This document shows positions 8,341 through 17,366 of a stretch of DNA of 64,000 nt, piece by piece. Source of the stretch: Dyadobacter fermentans (GTDB lineage: Bacteria > Bacteroidota > Bacteroidia > Cytophagales > Spirosomataceae); contig NZ_JAHXBN010000001.1 of the NCBI RefSeq assembly GCF_019924045.1, positions 458,767 through 522,766 of the forward strand, written 5' to 3'. Position numbers and translations under genes: made by a program. The notes beneath the pieces are model-generated. The model was not told the origin of the DNA. It did no database searches and saw only the letters and a program-made list of their open reading frames with translations. Position 1 is the stretch's first letter. Every line of letters starts with the position of its first letter.

Positions 8341-9318
8341 CTAAAAGCGGAACCGCGGCGTACGGATAGGGGCCTTTTTGCCGAATTTCGGCGAAGGCAG
8401 AGCATAGGAAAGCATTACTTCGAAAGAAGAAGGTGACTTCGTTTTGTTGCCGCCAACGACCATATCGTACGCACCCGAGAGACGCAAGGATTGATCAGCC
8501 AGCAGGTAAATACCACCCATGATGATGAAGTAAGTGTCCTGTTGACGATAAGTACCGCCTATCCAGTAACGTTTATTATAGGTCAGTGTAGCTCCACCTT
8601 CCACCGACACGGTGTTGATGTCCGATTTGACGAGTACGATCGGCTGGATATCCAGTAGGTAGCCGAGTTCGAGATTTACACCTGCATTGAAATACAATGT
8701 ACGCGGAAGTGGGTTCGTACCTGTTTCGGAGCCCAGTTGGTATTTAGGTTTCAGAAAATGGTTCAGCGAGAGACCTGCGTAGAATGTCTCGTTCTCATAA
8801 CGTGCGCCCACGGAGAAGTCGGGGTTGATTTCGGCGATGGTACCTGTCTGGATCAAAGGGTCATCCGGGTCGCGGGCGCGAAGTTTGCCATAATCGATTG
8901 CCTGGCGGAACAGCCCTGCGCTGAGGCCTACACCCAATTTACCACCGCCAAGCGGTATATGGTATGCGGCTGTTAGTTTGAAATCCTGGTCTGTCCTCGG
9001 ACCGCTTTTGTCGTTCAATGCATAGAAGCCGATACCAAAGTTTTTGACCGGCATGCTGAACGAAAACAGTTGTGTTGAAAGTGCACCGCCTGTATCGTCG
9101 ATGTTAGTCCCTTGATAACCCGCATATTGTGTCCTGTGCGTGAGCTGGAACTTGGTCAGCTCGTCGGCACCCGCCGCAGCCGGGTTCAGGTAAAGCTGGT
9201 TCAGCGAGAACAAACTGAACTGCGCGTCTTTTTGGGCAATGGCGCAGAGCGGTAAGAAAAGCAGTAACGCAAAGGGCCGGATATATCTGGTACTTCGAAG
9301 AGTAAAGGTCAAAGTCAT
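8341..9318 (-). CDS. T9SS outer-membrane protein, PorP/SprF family
   Basis: The 325-residue product has a Sec signal peptide (hydrophobic run ending LPLCAIAQ) and opens its mature part with KDAQFSLFSLNQLYLNPAAAGA, the hallmark of PorP/SprF outer-membrane beta-barrels. Glycine- and aromatic-rich strands (GIGFYALNDKSGPRTDQDF, KLGVGLSAGLFRQ) run to the end RTPRFRF. In Porphyromonas gingivalis porP lies directly before porKLMN, as here, so this copy is probably the core PorP rather than one of the many SprF paralogues that secrete particular adhesins. It is co-oriented with gldK but 355 nt away. Confidence 0.9.
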   Translation of the reverse strand: MTLTFTLRSTRYIRPFALLLFLPLCAIAQKDAQFSLFSLNQLYLNPAAAGADELTKFQLTHRTQYAGYQGTNIDDTGGALSTQLFSFSMPVKNFGIGFYALNDKSGPRTDQDFKLTAAYHIPLGGGKLGVGLSAGLFRQAIDYGKLRARDPDDPLIQTGTIAEINPDFSVGARYENETFYAGLSLNHFLKPKYQLGSETGTNPLPRTLYFNAGVNLELGYLLDIQPIVLVKSDINTVSVEGGATLTYNKRYWIGGTYRQQDTYFIIMGGIYLLADQSLRLSGAYDMVVGGNKTKSPSSFEVMLSYALPSPKFGKKAPIRTPRFRF

Positions 9319-9408
9319 GCCGCAGGAATAGATTTAAGGATCACGCTGATATGCTTTCGGATTTAGATTGATAACGCATATTGCTTAAAAAAATTGATAT
9401 ATACATGA

Positions 9409-9437
9409 AAAAGCCCCGGATTTTTTCCGGGGCTTTT
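9409..9437. terminator. terminator at the end of the DUF4271-hemD unit
   Basis: This is a perfect 12-bp stem (9409-9420 and 9426-9437) with a 5-nt T loop, flanked by A and T runs on the two strands. It lies 20 nt after hemD and 90 nt before the porP start on the minus strand, so it separates the two units. Confidence 0.85.
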
Positions 9438-9457
9438 CGTGTGTTTTGTAAAGCTTT

Positions 9458-10240
9458 TTATACGTTGTTCGCTTTGCGGATGTACAAGTCGAGCGCCCCT
9501 GTCATCGAAGGAGCATTCGGTAACGGGGCCTGGATGTCCAGGAAAAGCCCGGCGTCTTCAACTGCCTTCGCAGTGGTGGGGCCGAATGCCGCAATGCGGG
9601 TGTTGTTCTGCTTGAAGTCCGGGAAGTTGTCAAATAGTGACTTGATCCCCGACGGGCTAAAAAACGCGATGATATCGTAGTATACGTCTTCCAGATCGGA
9701 TAGGTCAGACGAAACTGTCTGGTACATGGTCGCTTCTGTGAAGTGAAATTCCTCGGTGTCCGCAAATTCTGGAATGTCGTTCTTTCTTACGTCCGAGCAA
9801 GGGTAGAGGAACTTCTCCTTTTTATGTTTGCGCATGAGTTCGATCAACTCGGCAGCCGTTTTGGTGCCTGTGAAGATCTTTCTCTTCCGGATCACGATGT
9901 ATTTCTGAAGGTAATTGGCAGTTTGCTCTGAAATACAGAAATACTTCATCGTAGCTGGCACTTCAATCCGGCCCTCATTGCAAATGCGGAAGAAATGGTC
10001 GATGGCGTTACGGCTTGTGAAAATGACGGCCGTGTGGTCCAGGATGTTAACTTTTTGCTTGCGAAAGTCTTTGTAGGAAACCCCGTCGACCTGAATGAAC
10101 GGTCGGAAGTCAACCTTAATATTATACTTTCTGGCTAATTCGTAATAAGGTGAATTCTCGTCTGCTGGTCGGGATTGACTTACCAAAAGACTGGTTACTT
10201 TTTTAAGCCTGTCCTGATCAAAATTGATGGTATCACTCAT
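9458..10240 (-). CDS. hemD: uroporphyrinogen-III synthase
   Basis: This 260-residue cytoplasmic protein fits HemD, which cyclises hydroxymethylbilane to uroporphyrinogen III for heme and related tetrapyrroles. The family is poorly conserved, but the two-domain pattern is visible: VSQSRPADENSPYYELARKY at the start, TAVIFTSRNAIDHF near residue 90, and in the second domain YDIIAFFSPSGIKSLF and IAAFGPTTAKAVEDAG. The DUF4271 gene lies 41 nt upstream on the same strand, a pairing common in Bacteroidota. A terminator follows. Confidence 0.9.
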   Translation of the reverse strand: MSDTINFDQDRLKKVTSLLVSQSRPADENSPYYELARKYNIKVDFRPFIQVDGVSYKDFRKQKVNILDHTAVIFTSRNAIDHFFRICNEGRIEVPATMKYFCISEQTANYLQKYIVIRKRKIFTGTKTAAELIELMRKHKKEKFLYPCSDVRKNDIPEFADTEEFHFTEATMYQTVSSDLSDLEDVYYDIIAFFSPSGIKSLFDNFPDFKQNNTRIAAFGPTTAKAVEDAGLFLDIQAPLPNAPSMTGALDLYIRKANNV

Positions 10241-10281
10241 GTATAATCCTCATTAGTTTATTCCCAACTCATGTTTCCTGA

Positions 10282-11463
10282 CTACAAAGCAAACTTCATA
10301 CTCACAATGAGCGGGATTATTTCGATGACACAAAGGTAAGAAAATAAATAGAGATTAATCAACGAGCCGGCCGGCTTGGCTACAACATATAGCGCGACGA
10401 AGCGGGCTGCATAGAAAAAAAGGAATGGCAAAAGGATATAAGGCCGGCTTGCTTCCAGCCAGTTGATATGGTTGGAATACAAGCCGAAAATGACCAGAAA
10501 TACGAGCGCGTAAAACAGGTATGTCGACTGTACGATTTTGATAAAAATAATGTCGACCTGCTTGTCCAGATTGAGCATATTCCCCGCCAGCACCATAAAT
10601 ATGTACTTTGCGTAGATCAGCAAAAAGAAGATTACCGACAGGATGCAGAAGTCGCCCAGGATTTGTGCTGTATTTACTTTGTCGGAAAGTATCGTACTGA
10701 CAGAGAATAGGTTGAGCCGGTTGATAGACAAATAAATCACCGTGAAGCCCATCATCATCGAACTGATCGCGACAAAGAAGATTACCGTATTGCTGTAAGG
10801 CTTGTTGATCTTCGAAAGCTGGTCGCGCGGGTCGTTGTTAAAAAACTCGATGGGATTTATTAAACGGATAAAAGAAAGCGGGTTCAGATTGAAGATCCAC
10901 GCATTCAATACCAGGATAATAATCAATGCAATTCCGGCAAATGTGCCGAAGGGCGTGAAGGAAATCGGCTTGATATTGATGAAACCCGATCGTGCGGGCC
11001 CAATGGCCTCGGAATCGGTTTGTTTTTTCTTATTGCAGATGATCACCGTTTTGTCGGCAACACCAGGGCTGCCGTATAAGGTCAGCAACAGCTCGTCTTT
11101 GTGATAAAGGCGATAAAGGCTGTCGAGGCTGAGTTCCTGCCATTTGCCAGCTGCAATGCGGTTTTGCAATGCGCCTTCAAGAAACAGGTAGCTTTCGTTT
11201 TCGGAGTGTACAAGAAGCGAATATCTTCTGTTTTTTACCAGATCAATGTAAAGACTTGCGAAGCGCGTGCCTTCATTGACACCCTGAGAGAAAGGTACGT
11301 AGTTCTTGTACTGCTCGTTGTACACAAGCCAGTCGTCCTGGTAATTATAGACCGGAAAGAACCGACCCGGCGGGTTTACTTTTGCCGCGCCCTGCGCCAG
11401 TGAGCCCAACAAGGTTACTGCCGTAAAAAAAGCCCAAAAAACAGCCGAAAATATGGACTTCAT
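10282..11463 (-). CDS. DUF4271 integral membrane protein
   Basis: The 393-residue protein has a signal peptide (about residues 1-25), an extracytoplasmic N-terminal part of about 140 residues (RFFPVYNYQDDWLVYNEQ, KNYVPFSQGVNEG) and a C-terminal membrane domain with several helices from about residue 175. The membrane part fits DUF4271, which is usually encoded beside hemD in this phylum. Its function is not known; the linkage suggests a role in heme synthesis or delivery but does not prove one. The start is just downstream of the sucD terminator. Confidence 0.75.
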   Translation of the reverse strand: MKSIFSAVFWAFFTAVTLLGSLAQGAAKVNPPGRFFPVYNYQDDWLVYNEQYKNYVPFSQGVNEGTRFASLYIDLVKNRRYSLLVHSENESYLFLEGALQNRIAAGKWQELSLDSLYRLYHKDELLLTLYGSPGVADKTVIICNKKKQTDSEAIGPARSGFINIKPISFTPFGTFAGIALIIILVLNAWIFNLNPLSFIRLINPIEFFNNDPRDQLSKINKPYSNTVIFFVAISSMMMGFTVIYLSINRLNLFSVSTILSDKVNTAQILGDFCILSVIFFLLIYAKYIFMVLAGNMLNLDKQVDIIFIKIVQSTYLFYALVFLVIFGLYSNHINWLEASRPYILLPFLFFYAARFVALYVVAKPAGSLINLYLFSYLCVIEIIPLIVSMKFAL

Positions 11464-11470
11464 TGGTACA

Positions 11471-11493
11471 AAAAAGGCTGGGTTTCCCCAGCC
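11471..11493 (-). terminator. intrinsic terminator of sucD
   Basis: On the minus strand a 7-bp GC-rich stem (GGCTGGG, loop GAAA, CCCAGCC) is followed by six T. It lies 27 nt after the sucD stop and ends just before the DUF4271 start at 11463, so that gene needs its own promoter or read-through. Confidence 0.85.
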
Positions 11494-11519
11494 CTTTGAT
11501 CAAAGTCAGTTAACAATGA

Positions 11520-12398
11520 TTATTTCTTTCCGAGTGCAAGAAGCATCGTTTCGCCGATCAATGCAGGTGATTCTGCCACGAAGATGCCCGACTCTTTCAT
11601 AATTCTGATTTTAGCTTCCGCTGTATCGTCGGCCCCGCCGATGATCGCACCCGCGTGGCCCATACGACGTCCTTTCGGAGCTGTCTGACCTGCGATGAAA
11701 CCTACAACCGGCTTTTTGTTGCCAGTTGATCTGATGTATGCAGCAGCATCCGCTTCCATGCTTCCGCCGATCTCCCCGATCATGACGATCGCTTCTGTTT
11801 CGTCGTCGTTCATCAGGAGCTCAACCGCTTCTTTGGTAGTAGTACCGATGATAGGGTCGCCGCCGATACCGATTGCCGTAGTTTGACCCAATCCGGCACG
11901 TGAAAGCTGATCTACCGCTTCATAAGTGAGCGTTCCCGACTTAGAAACCAGACCGATCGTTCCTTTTTTGAAGATGAAGCCAGGCATGATACCTACTTTA
12001 CATTCTTCCGCAGTGATGATACCAGGGCAGTTAGGGCCAATGAGACGGCAGTTTTTGCCTTTGATATACTCTTTCGCCTGCATCATGTCCTTGGTTGGAA
12101 TACCTTCGGTGATACAAACGATAACGCCGATACCAGCATCAGCAGCTTCCATGATCGCGTCGGCAGCGAAAGCCGGTGGAACAAAAATGATCGAAACGTC
12201 TGCACCGGTAGCGCGTACGGCAAGGTCAACAGTATTAAAAACAGGTCTTTCCAAATGAGAAAGCCCACCTTTGCCAGGCGTAACACCACCTACGACATTC
12301 GTACCGTATTCAATCATTTGCTGGGCATGGAACGAGCCCTCCGAACCGGTAAATCCCTGAACTATAATCTTGGAGTTTTTATTAACTAAAACGCTCAT
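11520..12398 (-). CDS. sucD: succinate-CoA ligase, alpha subunit
   Basis: SucD binds CoA and carries the phosphohistidine in the step from succinyl-CoA to succinate with ADP or GDP phosphorylation in the TCA cycle. The 292-residue product shows the N-terminal CoA-binding Rossmann motif [14 protein letters not shown], the [21 protein letters not shown] segment and the active-site GHAGAIIGG, with His248 as the phosphorylated residue. Length is typical. The beta subunit gene sucC is not in the window, which is usual for Bacteroidota, where the two genes are often apart. Confidence 0.97.
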   Translation of the reverse strand: MSVLVNKNSKIIVQGFTGSEGSFHAQQMIEYGTNVVGGVTPGKGGLSHLERPVFNTVDLAVRATGADVSIIFVPPAFAADAIMEAADAGIGVIVCITEGIPTKDMMQAKEYIKGKNCRLIGPNCPGIITAEECKVGIMPGFIFKKGTIGLVSKSGTLTYEAVDQLSRAGLGQTTAIGIGGDPIIGTTTKEAVELLMNDDETEAIVMIGEIGGSMEADAAAYIRSTGNKKPVVGFIAGQTAPKGRRMGHAGAIIGGADDTAEAKIRIMKESGIFVAESPALIGETMLLALGKK

Positions 12399-12501
12399 GT
12401 TGGTAAATCAGTTTTTTCGGTAAAAGTAGGACGAAAAGCACGAAGTAGCAAAATGTAGGCATAATTTGTAAATTGCTTTTTTGACTACATGATGGCTGTT
12501 T

Positions 12502-13104
12502 ATGAACATATTTCTTAATCCGCATATATTTTCTAACCTCGTTTTAGCGATCACCAGTTTATTTGTCTTCTTCCGGTATTTCAGGCAGCAGCAGGTTTTG
12601 GTCCGGTGGCTCTGGGGCATTTTCTTCGGGAGCATTTCGCTCGTCGCATTCACTGATCTGTTGTTTTATGCCGGTGTCGAAGGGCTGGGGATGGCCCACG
12701 AAATATTCGAAGCGGGTGAAATGACGCTCGGTGCGCTGTGCCTGGTGACGGCCTCGTGGTGCCTCATAATGCGGTATGATAGTGGTTCTTTCCTCTTCTA
12801 CTCGACGGTCGGACTAGGGGCGTTGCTCTTCTACTGCATTACCTGGTTCCAAGTAGAATATGTGGGGCTGATCATCAAAGCTTTTTGCATTCTGGTAACA
12901 TTGCTCATTTCCTGCGTGGGCCTCGCCAACCGGCAGAAGAGCGCATTATGGACGTTGTTTTCAATGATGCTGCTGGCGCTTTCGACAAAGTCGGGGAAGT
13001 TGCCGTTGCCGATGGATCCCGTGGATATCAACCACTATATGATGGTGTTATCAGTCATTTGCGTCGGAAGGGCCGTCCGCGACCAGTATAAGATCCTGTT
13101 TTAA
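12502..13104 (+). CDS. polytopic membrane protein of unknown function
   Basis: The 200-residue protein has about six hydrophobic segments (near residues 5-22, 34-55, 72-90, 97-115, 118-140 and 150-162) joined by short loops, and no recognisable catalytic motif. A GMAHEIFEAGE stretch with His and two Glu lies between helices 2 and 3. The start ATG at 12502 is 103 nt from the divergent sucD start. It precedes the azurin gene by 96 nt in the same direction, but nothing in the protein ties it to copper. I cannot name a family. Confidence 0.7.
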   Translation: MNIFLNPHIFSNLVLAITSLFVFFRYFRQQQVLVRWLWGIFFGSISLVAFTDLLFYAGVEGLGMAHEIFEAGEMTLGALCLVTASWCLIMRYDSGSFLFYSTVGLGALLFYCITWFQVEYVGLIIKAFCILVTLLISCVGLANRQKSALWTLFSMMLLALSTKSGKLPLPMDPVDINHYMMVLSVICVGRAVRDQYKILF

Positions 13105-13200
13105 GTTCAAACAATTGTTAATGGATTGCATTTTTCAGAGCGCGTGTCGTAAATTGCACCTGTTAATCTTAACCAACACAAGTTTACTAATACTCAGAAT

Positions 13201-13698
13201 ATGAAAAGGACCAAGTATGGCGTAATGCTTCTTGCCTCAGTTTTGGCTTTCGGAGCAGTTACATTGAACCCTGTTTCGGCTAAAACATCTCCTGCAAAAG
13301 AAGTAGCAAGCGATGTGAAGCAAGCTAAGACGATCGTGATCAAAGGAAGTGATGCAATGCAGTTCGACCTGAAAGAGATCAAAGTGAAGGCCGGACAAAA
13401 AGTAAAACTTACGCTGACTCACTCAGGTAAACTTGCGAAAGCGGCTATGGGACATAACTGGGTTCTGCTGAAACCAGGTACTGATGTAGCTGCATTCGGT
13501 TCAAAAGCTGCTGCTGCAAGAGAAACAGATTATATCCCTGCATCAGAAAAAGCGAGCATCCTTGCGCATACCAAGCTGGTAGGCGGTGGCGAAAGCGACA
13601 CTATCGAGTTCACAGCTCCTGCAAAAGGAACGTATACTTACATTTGCAGCTTCCCTGGCCACTACGCGCTGATGAAAGGTAGCTTCATCGTTGAGTAA
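13201..13698 (+). CDS. azurin (type 1 copper protein)
   Basis: The 165-residue precursor has a Sec signal peptide (about residues 1-27, ending PVSA) and a cupredoxin domain, so it acts as a periplasmic electron carrier. The type 1 copper ligands are His85 in MGHNW, Cys149 in ICSFPGH, His154 and Met158 in ALMKG. The order H...C-x4-H-x3-M matches azurin rather than plastocyanin. Donor and acceptor cannot be told from the neighbours. A convergent TlpA-like thioredoxin gene lies behind a shared terminator. Confidence 0.93.
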   Translation: MKRTKYGVMLLASVLAFGAVTLNPVSAKTSPAKEVASDVKQAKTIVIKGSDAMQFDLKEIKVKAGQKVKLTLTHSGKLAKAAMGHNWVLLKPGTDVAAFGSKAAAARETDYIPASEKASILAHTKLVGGGESDTIEFTAPAKGTYTYICSFPGHYALMKGSFIVE

Positions 13699-13717
13699 GC
13701 GAACCTGAAATTCATAT

Positions 13718-13749
13718 AAAAGGCGTCACGCATTTGTGTGACGCCTTTT
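13718..13749. terminator. bidirectional terminator between azurin and the thioredoxin gene
   Basis: A stem of about 13 bp (arms 13718-13731 and 13736-13749, one G-U pair) begins with AAAA and ends with TTTT, so it can work on both strands. It lies 20 nt after the azurin stop and 5 nt after the stop of the convergent thioredoxin gene. Confidence 0.87.
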
Positions 13750-13754
13750 CTGTT

Positions 13755-14288
13755 TTATATCTCGGCGAGCTGCTTCTCGATCAGCTCGATCACCTCCGGT
13801 CGGTCCCACTGCGAGGCACCTATTTCCTGGGCGAGGATTTTACCCTTATATATAATGTACGTCCGGGGGATTGCATTGCCGTCGAGCTGGGCAGGGTAGG
13901 GACCGGCATATTGGTAAAACGGCAGATTGTAGCCTTTCCGGGAGATGAACGGATTCACCGTTTCCGCGTCTTCATCGGAAATGATGTAGAATGCGATCTT
14001 GTTGTGGTCTTTGTATTTGTTATAAAGCGTCTGAATGCCGGGCATTTCCATATTGCAAGGCCCGCACCAGGTGGCCCACACATTCACGAATGCAATTTTA
14101 TTTTCGTCCATCGCCACTTCCTTTCCTGTAAGGTCCGTGAGCGGCAGGTATACCGACTCCTGCGCTGCGGGCAGTTCCGCGACAGGGTTCCCTTCCTGCG
14201 CCGGAGATTTGAAAAACACAAAGTAGACAGCCGCTCCGGCCATTATCAGGAGCAAAATGAGCGACAATTTTTTGGTGGTTGATGACAT
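13755..14288 (-). CDS. membrane-anchored TlpA/ResA-like thioredoxin
   Basis: The 177-residue protein has one N-terminal hydrophobic helix (about residues 8-27) that anchors it in the inner membrane, with a thioredoxin-fold domain outside. The redox motif WCGPC (Cys75, Cys78) sits in VNVWATWCGPCNMEMPG, and a cis-proline region is seen in GNAIPRTYIIYKG. Proteins of this type reduce disulfides, for instance in apocytochrome c maturation, or protect thiols. No cytochrome maturation gene is adjacent, so the partner is open. Confidence 0.92.
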   Translation of the reverse strand: MSSTTKKLSLILLLIMAGAAVYFVFFKSPAQEGNPVAELPAAQESVYLPLTDLTGKEVAMDENKIAFVNVWATWCGPCNMEMPGIQTLYNKYKDHNKIAFYIISDEDAETVNPFISRKGYNLPFYQYAGPYPAQLDGNAIPRTYIIYKGKILAQEIGASQWDRPEVIELIEKQLAEI

Positions 14289-14428
14289 AATCAGTGTAGT
14301 TCTGGTGATTGGATGTGGATCTGGACCATTCCAAAAATAGGGCTTTTCTTTTTTTGATGCTGACTCGGAATTTGAATACTTTTATACACTATTTAAAAAA
14401 CATCGATTTGAGGAAAAGGTTTACATTC

Positions 14429-15772
14429 ATGAGACTTCAATTTACTGGCATTTCATTTCTCCTTGCGCTTACCTTTTATTGCCCTGCCTCCGCCCAACGT
14501 TCAGCTGCCGAATATTTCGAAGACGGGAATACCAAAGCCGGTACGGGCGATTTCAATGGGGCAATGCAGGCCTACACCACGGTAATTTCCATGAATCCGG
14601 ACCATGCGCCGAGCTATTTCAACCGCGGGCTCGCCAAAGCCAACCTCAAAGATTACCGCGGCGCGATGCAGGATTACGACAAGGCCATCGAGCTGAATCC
14701 GAAAGAAGCATTGTATTATCAGAGCCGCGGCGTGAGCAAGAGCTTGCAGGACGACTTCCGCTCGGCAATCGAAGACTACTCCAAATCCATCGAACTCAAT
14801 CCGGAAGAGCCGAAGGCCTATTATAACCGCGGCGTGAGTTATGCCAAATTGAAAAACCACCGGAACGCATTGATCGACCTCGACCATGCATTAGCATTGA
14901 ATCCCGATGAATTGGCAGCACTATATGCGAGAGGAAACTGCAAGCAAGATTTGCAGGAATACGCCGGCAGCCTGGCCGACTTCACACGTGTAATCGAGCT
15001 CAGCCCCAAGCGCACGGGTGCCTATGCAGGAAGAGGTTTGGCCAAACTCGAACTCGGAGATTACCAGGGTGCTGCCGCCGATTTCACCCGTGCCATCGAG
15101 CTCAGTCCGAACGACAGCGAATATTACAGCAACCGCGGATTTGCCAAGAATAAGATAGATGATTTCCAGGGAGCTATTATTGACTTCGACAAAACCATCC
15201 AGCTCGATCCTGAAAACTATAATGCCTATTACGGCCGTGGATTCGCCAAAGGGAAACTGAACGACCCGCGGGGCGCCATTGCTGACCTTACCAAAGCCAT
15301 TGAAGTGAAAAATGCCTATACTGGCGATCCAAAAAAGAATGCCTACACCGGAAAAATCAATAAAGAGAAACTCGACGAACTACGCGACCAGGTGCAGGCG
15401 CATGTGAAAATCGAAAACCTCACCAACGAGCGTGCGGAGGCATATTATGTACGTGCGATCGCGAAGTCGAAAGTAGGGGAGTTCAAAGGGGCCTTAGCCG
15501 ACCTTACCACCGCCGTAGAACTCAATCCAACCTATTCCAATGCCTACTTCTCCCGCGCTATGATCCGTTCCGCATCGGGCGATCAAATGGGAGCTGTCCT
15601 GGATTTTACCAGCTCCATTAAACTGCGCTCCGATTATCCGGAAGCATATTATTTGAGAGGTATTGTAAAAAATAGCCTCGGAGAGATTAACGACGGCTGC
15701 CTGGACCTGAGCAAAGCGGGTGAGCTGGGTTATCAGCAGGCTTATAAGGTGATTGCGGCGTATTGTAACTAA
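14429..15772 (+). CDS. exported tetratricopeptide repeat protein
   Basis: Starting at the ATG at 14429, after GAGGAAAAGG, gives 447 residues with a Sec signal peptide (MRLQFTGISFLLALTFYCPA, then SAQ); an upstream in-frame ATG would bury this signal. The rest is about ten TPR units with a 34-residue period, each with the A-Y-Y-x-R-G...D...A-I-x-D-x-x-K-A-I-x-L-x-P pattern. A non-repeat insert stands at about residues 295-335 (KNAYTGDPKKNAYTGKINKEK, itself a short duplication). Such proteins act as protein-binding scaffolds in the periplasm; the partner is unknown. Confidence 0.88.
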   Translation: MRLQFTGISFLLALTFYCPASAQRSAAEYFEDGNTKAGTGDFNGAMQAYTTVISMNPDHAPSYFNRGLAKANLKDYRGAMQDYDKAIELNPKEALYYQSRGVSKSLQDDFRSAIEDYSKSIELNPEEPKAYYNRGVSYAKLKNHRNALIDLDHALALNPDELAALYARGNCKQDLQEYAGSLADFTRVIELSPKRTGAYAGRGLAKLELGDYQGAAADFTRAIELSPNDSEYYSNRGFAKNKIDDFQGAIIDFDKTIQLDPENYNAYYGRGFAKGKLNDPRGAIADLTKAIEVKNAYTGDPKKNAYTGKINKEKLDELRDQVQAHVKIENLTNERAEAYYVRAIAKSKVGEFKGALADLTTAVELNPTYSNAYFSRAMIRSASGDQMGAVLDFTSSIKLRSDYPEAYYLRGIVKNSLGEINDGCLDLSKAGELGYQQAYKVIAAYCN

Positions 15773-15777
15773 ATTTT

Positions 15778-15920
15778 GGGGGGAATGGAGGAAAGGGAGA
15801 ATGGAGGAAGGGGACGAAGGAGAATGGAGGAAGGATAGAAAATATAAAAAGCGAAAGGGAGGAAGGAATGACTTGATCAGCATTCCTTCCTCCCTTTCCT
15901 CCTTCTTCCCTTTCCTCCCT
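15778..15920. repeat. polypurine/polypyrimidine intergenic element with an 18-bp hairpin
   Basis: The gap between the TPR gene and the convergent superoxide dismutase gene is almost pure purine up to about 15840 and pyrimidine from 15881. GGAGAATGGAGGAAGG occurs twice, at 15796-15811 and 15819-15834. An 18-bp perfect inverted repeat (15853-15870 and 15881-15898, 10-nt loop) joins the two halves. A 20-nt stretch at 15817-15836 recurs exactly, inverted, at 38321-38340. It may serve as a bidirectional terminator although it lacks a T run. Confidence 0.75.
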
Positions 15921-15921
15921 A

Positions 15922-16647
15922 CTAAGCCTTTTTCAAGTTCTCAGCCACCTTATCCCAGTTCACCACATCCCAGAATGCCTTGATGTAATCCGGGCGCTTG
16001 TTTTGGTAATGCAGGTAATAAGCGTGCTCCCAAACGTCGATCCCGAGGATGGGTGTTCCTTTGAAATCCGAAACGTCCATCAGCGGGTTATCCTGATTGG
16101 GCGTAGAGCCAACCGCGAGTTTTCCGCCTTTGGCAACGAGCCATGCCCAGCCTGAGCCGAAACGGGTAGCTCCTGCTTTCGCGAATTCTTCTTTGAACTT
16201 ATCGAACGAGCCGAACTGTCCGTTGATCGCGTCGGCAACGGCGCCGGTTGGTGCTGCGCTCTTTTTAGGGCCCATTACATCCCAGAAGAATGTGTGGTTC
16301 CAGTGCCCACCGCCGTTGTTGCGGATGGCAGCAGGCGCTTTGCTGATCGACTTGATGATATCTTCAAGGGATTTCTTTTCCCATTCAGTTCCTTTTACAG
16401 CGTCGTTGAGGTTTTTGACATACGCAGCGTGGTGCTTGCCATAGTGGATTTCCATCGTCAGTTTGTCGATGCTGGGCTCCAACGCGCCGAAATCGTAAGG
16501 AAGCGGAGCTTGCTTGAATGGAGCAGTTTCAGCCAATAGGGAACCGGTGGCTGAGGCGTTCGGTGCACCCGCCAGTGATTGTTCGGCCAATGCGCCAACA
16601 GTGAGTGCGCTGCCGGCCAGTGTCCGCAAAAAATCTGTTCTATTCAT
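15922..16647 (-). CDS. exported superoxide dismutase, Mn-type sequence
   Basis: The 241-residue precursor converts superoxide to peroxide and oxygen. The metal ligands are His68 ([12 protein letters not shown]), His118 ([10 protein letters not shown]), Asp204 and His208 ([11 protein letters not shown]). GGH before the second ligand, GSGWAWL and NQDNPLM favour the manganese form. Unlike the cytoplasmic enzyme, it has about 45 extra N-terminal residues starting [15 protein letters not shown], which look like a Tat leader with Asn-Arg in place of the twin arginines, so it probably works outside the cytoplasm. It lies 23 nt after recR on the same strand. Confidence 0.93.
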   Translation of the reverse strand: MNRTDFLRTLAGSALTVGALAEQSLAGAPNASATGSLLAETAPFKQAPLPYDFGALEPSIDKLTMEIHYGKHHAAYVKNLNDAVKGTEWEKKSLEDIIKSISKAPAAIRNNGGGHWNHTFFWDVMGPKKSAAPTGAVADAINGQFGSFDKFKEEFAKAGATRFGSGWAWLVAKGGKLAVGSTPNQDNPLMDVSDFKGTPILGIDVWEHAYYLHYQNKRPDYIKAFWDVVNWDKVAENLKKA

Positions 16648-16670
16648 AATAGTACATTAAGTGTTTAGTG

Positions 16671-17285
16671 TTAATCATAAGCCACCCGGCTTACAATGCT
16701 GCGGCCGAGTGTAATTTCGTCCGCATATTCCAGGTCTCCGCCAATGGGGATACCTCTTGCGATAGTGCTTATCTTAATACCTGTGGCTTTCAGCTTTTTT
16801 TGCAGGTAAAAAGCTGTCGTATCGCCTTCCATCGTGGGGCTCAAGGCCAATATGACTTCCTGAACGGCCTCGTCGCCTTCCTGGCTCCCGATCCTCGACA
16901 TCAACGAATCGATTTCCAGATCCGACGGGCCAATGCCTTCGAGGGGGGAAATAATGCCTCCGAGCACATGGTACAAGCCCCGGTATTGGTTAGTCGATTC
17001 GATCGCAAGTACGTCGCGCGTGTCCACCACAACGCAAATCGTGGTCTGATCGCGCTTGTTATTGGCGCAAATATTGCAAACGACGTCGTCGGCGATGTTG
17101 TGGCAGCGGCTGCAATAGGTGGTTTGGGTACGCATTTTCACCAACGCATCGGACAACGAGCGGGTTTGCTCTTCGTCCCTTTTCAGCAAATGTAATGCCA
17201 GGCGCAGTGCGGTTTTTTTGCCTATTCCCGGCAGGCGGGATATTTCGGCGACGGCTTCCTCAATAAGACGTGAGGGATAGTTCAT
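16671..17285 (-). CDS. recR: recombination protein RecR
   Basis: RecR works with RecO and RecF to load RecA on gapped DNA. The 204-residue protein has the N-terminal helix-hairpin-helix (ISRLPGIGKKTALRLALHLL), a four-cysteine zinc finger (Cys58, Cys61, Cys70, Cys73) and a Toprim domain with VVVDTRDVLAIE and ALSPTMEGDTTAFYL. Length is standard. It sits between clpS (81 nt upstream) and the dismutase gene. Confidence 0.97.
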   Translation of the reverse strand: MNYPSRLIEEAVAEISRLPGIGKKTALRLALHLLKRDEEQTRSLSDALVKMRTQTTYCSRCHNIADDVVCNICANNKRDQTTICVVVDTRDVLAIESTNQYRGLYHVLGGIISPLEGIGPSDLEIDSLMSRIGSQEGDEAVQEVILALSPTMEGDTTAFYLQKKLKATGIKISTIARGIPIGGDLEYADEITLGRSIVSRVAYD

Positions 17286-17366
17286 GAGAAGATGCTGAGT
17301 GATGGGGTTTGAAAGAACATCAAAACCCTTTTTGTTGATGCTGGCAGTGCGATGGGGGGAAGGGAC

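Noticed and set aside
13734..14282. A 182-codon plus-strand frame opposite the TlpA-like gene
   Set aside because: The minus strand has WCGPC and a membrane anchor. The plus-strand frame begins inside a terminator.
15778..15920. Possible CRISPR array in the purine-rich repeats
   Set aside because: Only two short direct repeats 23 bp apart, no regular spacers and no cas gene nearby.
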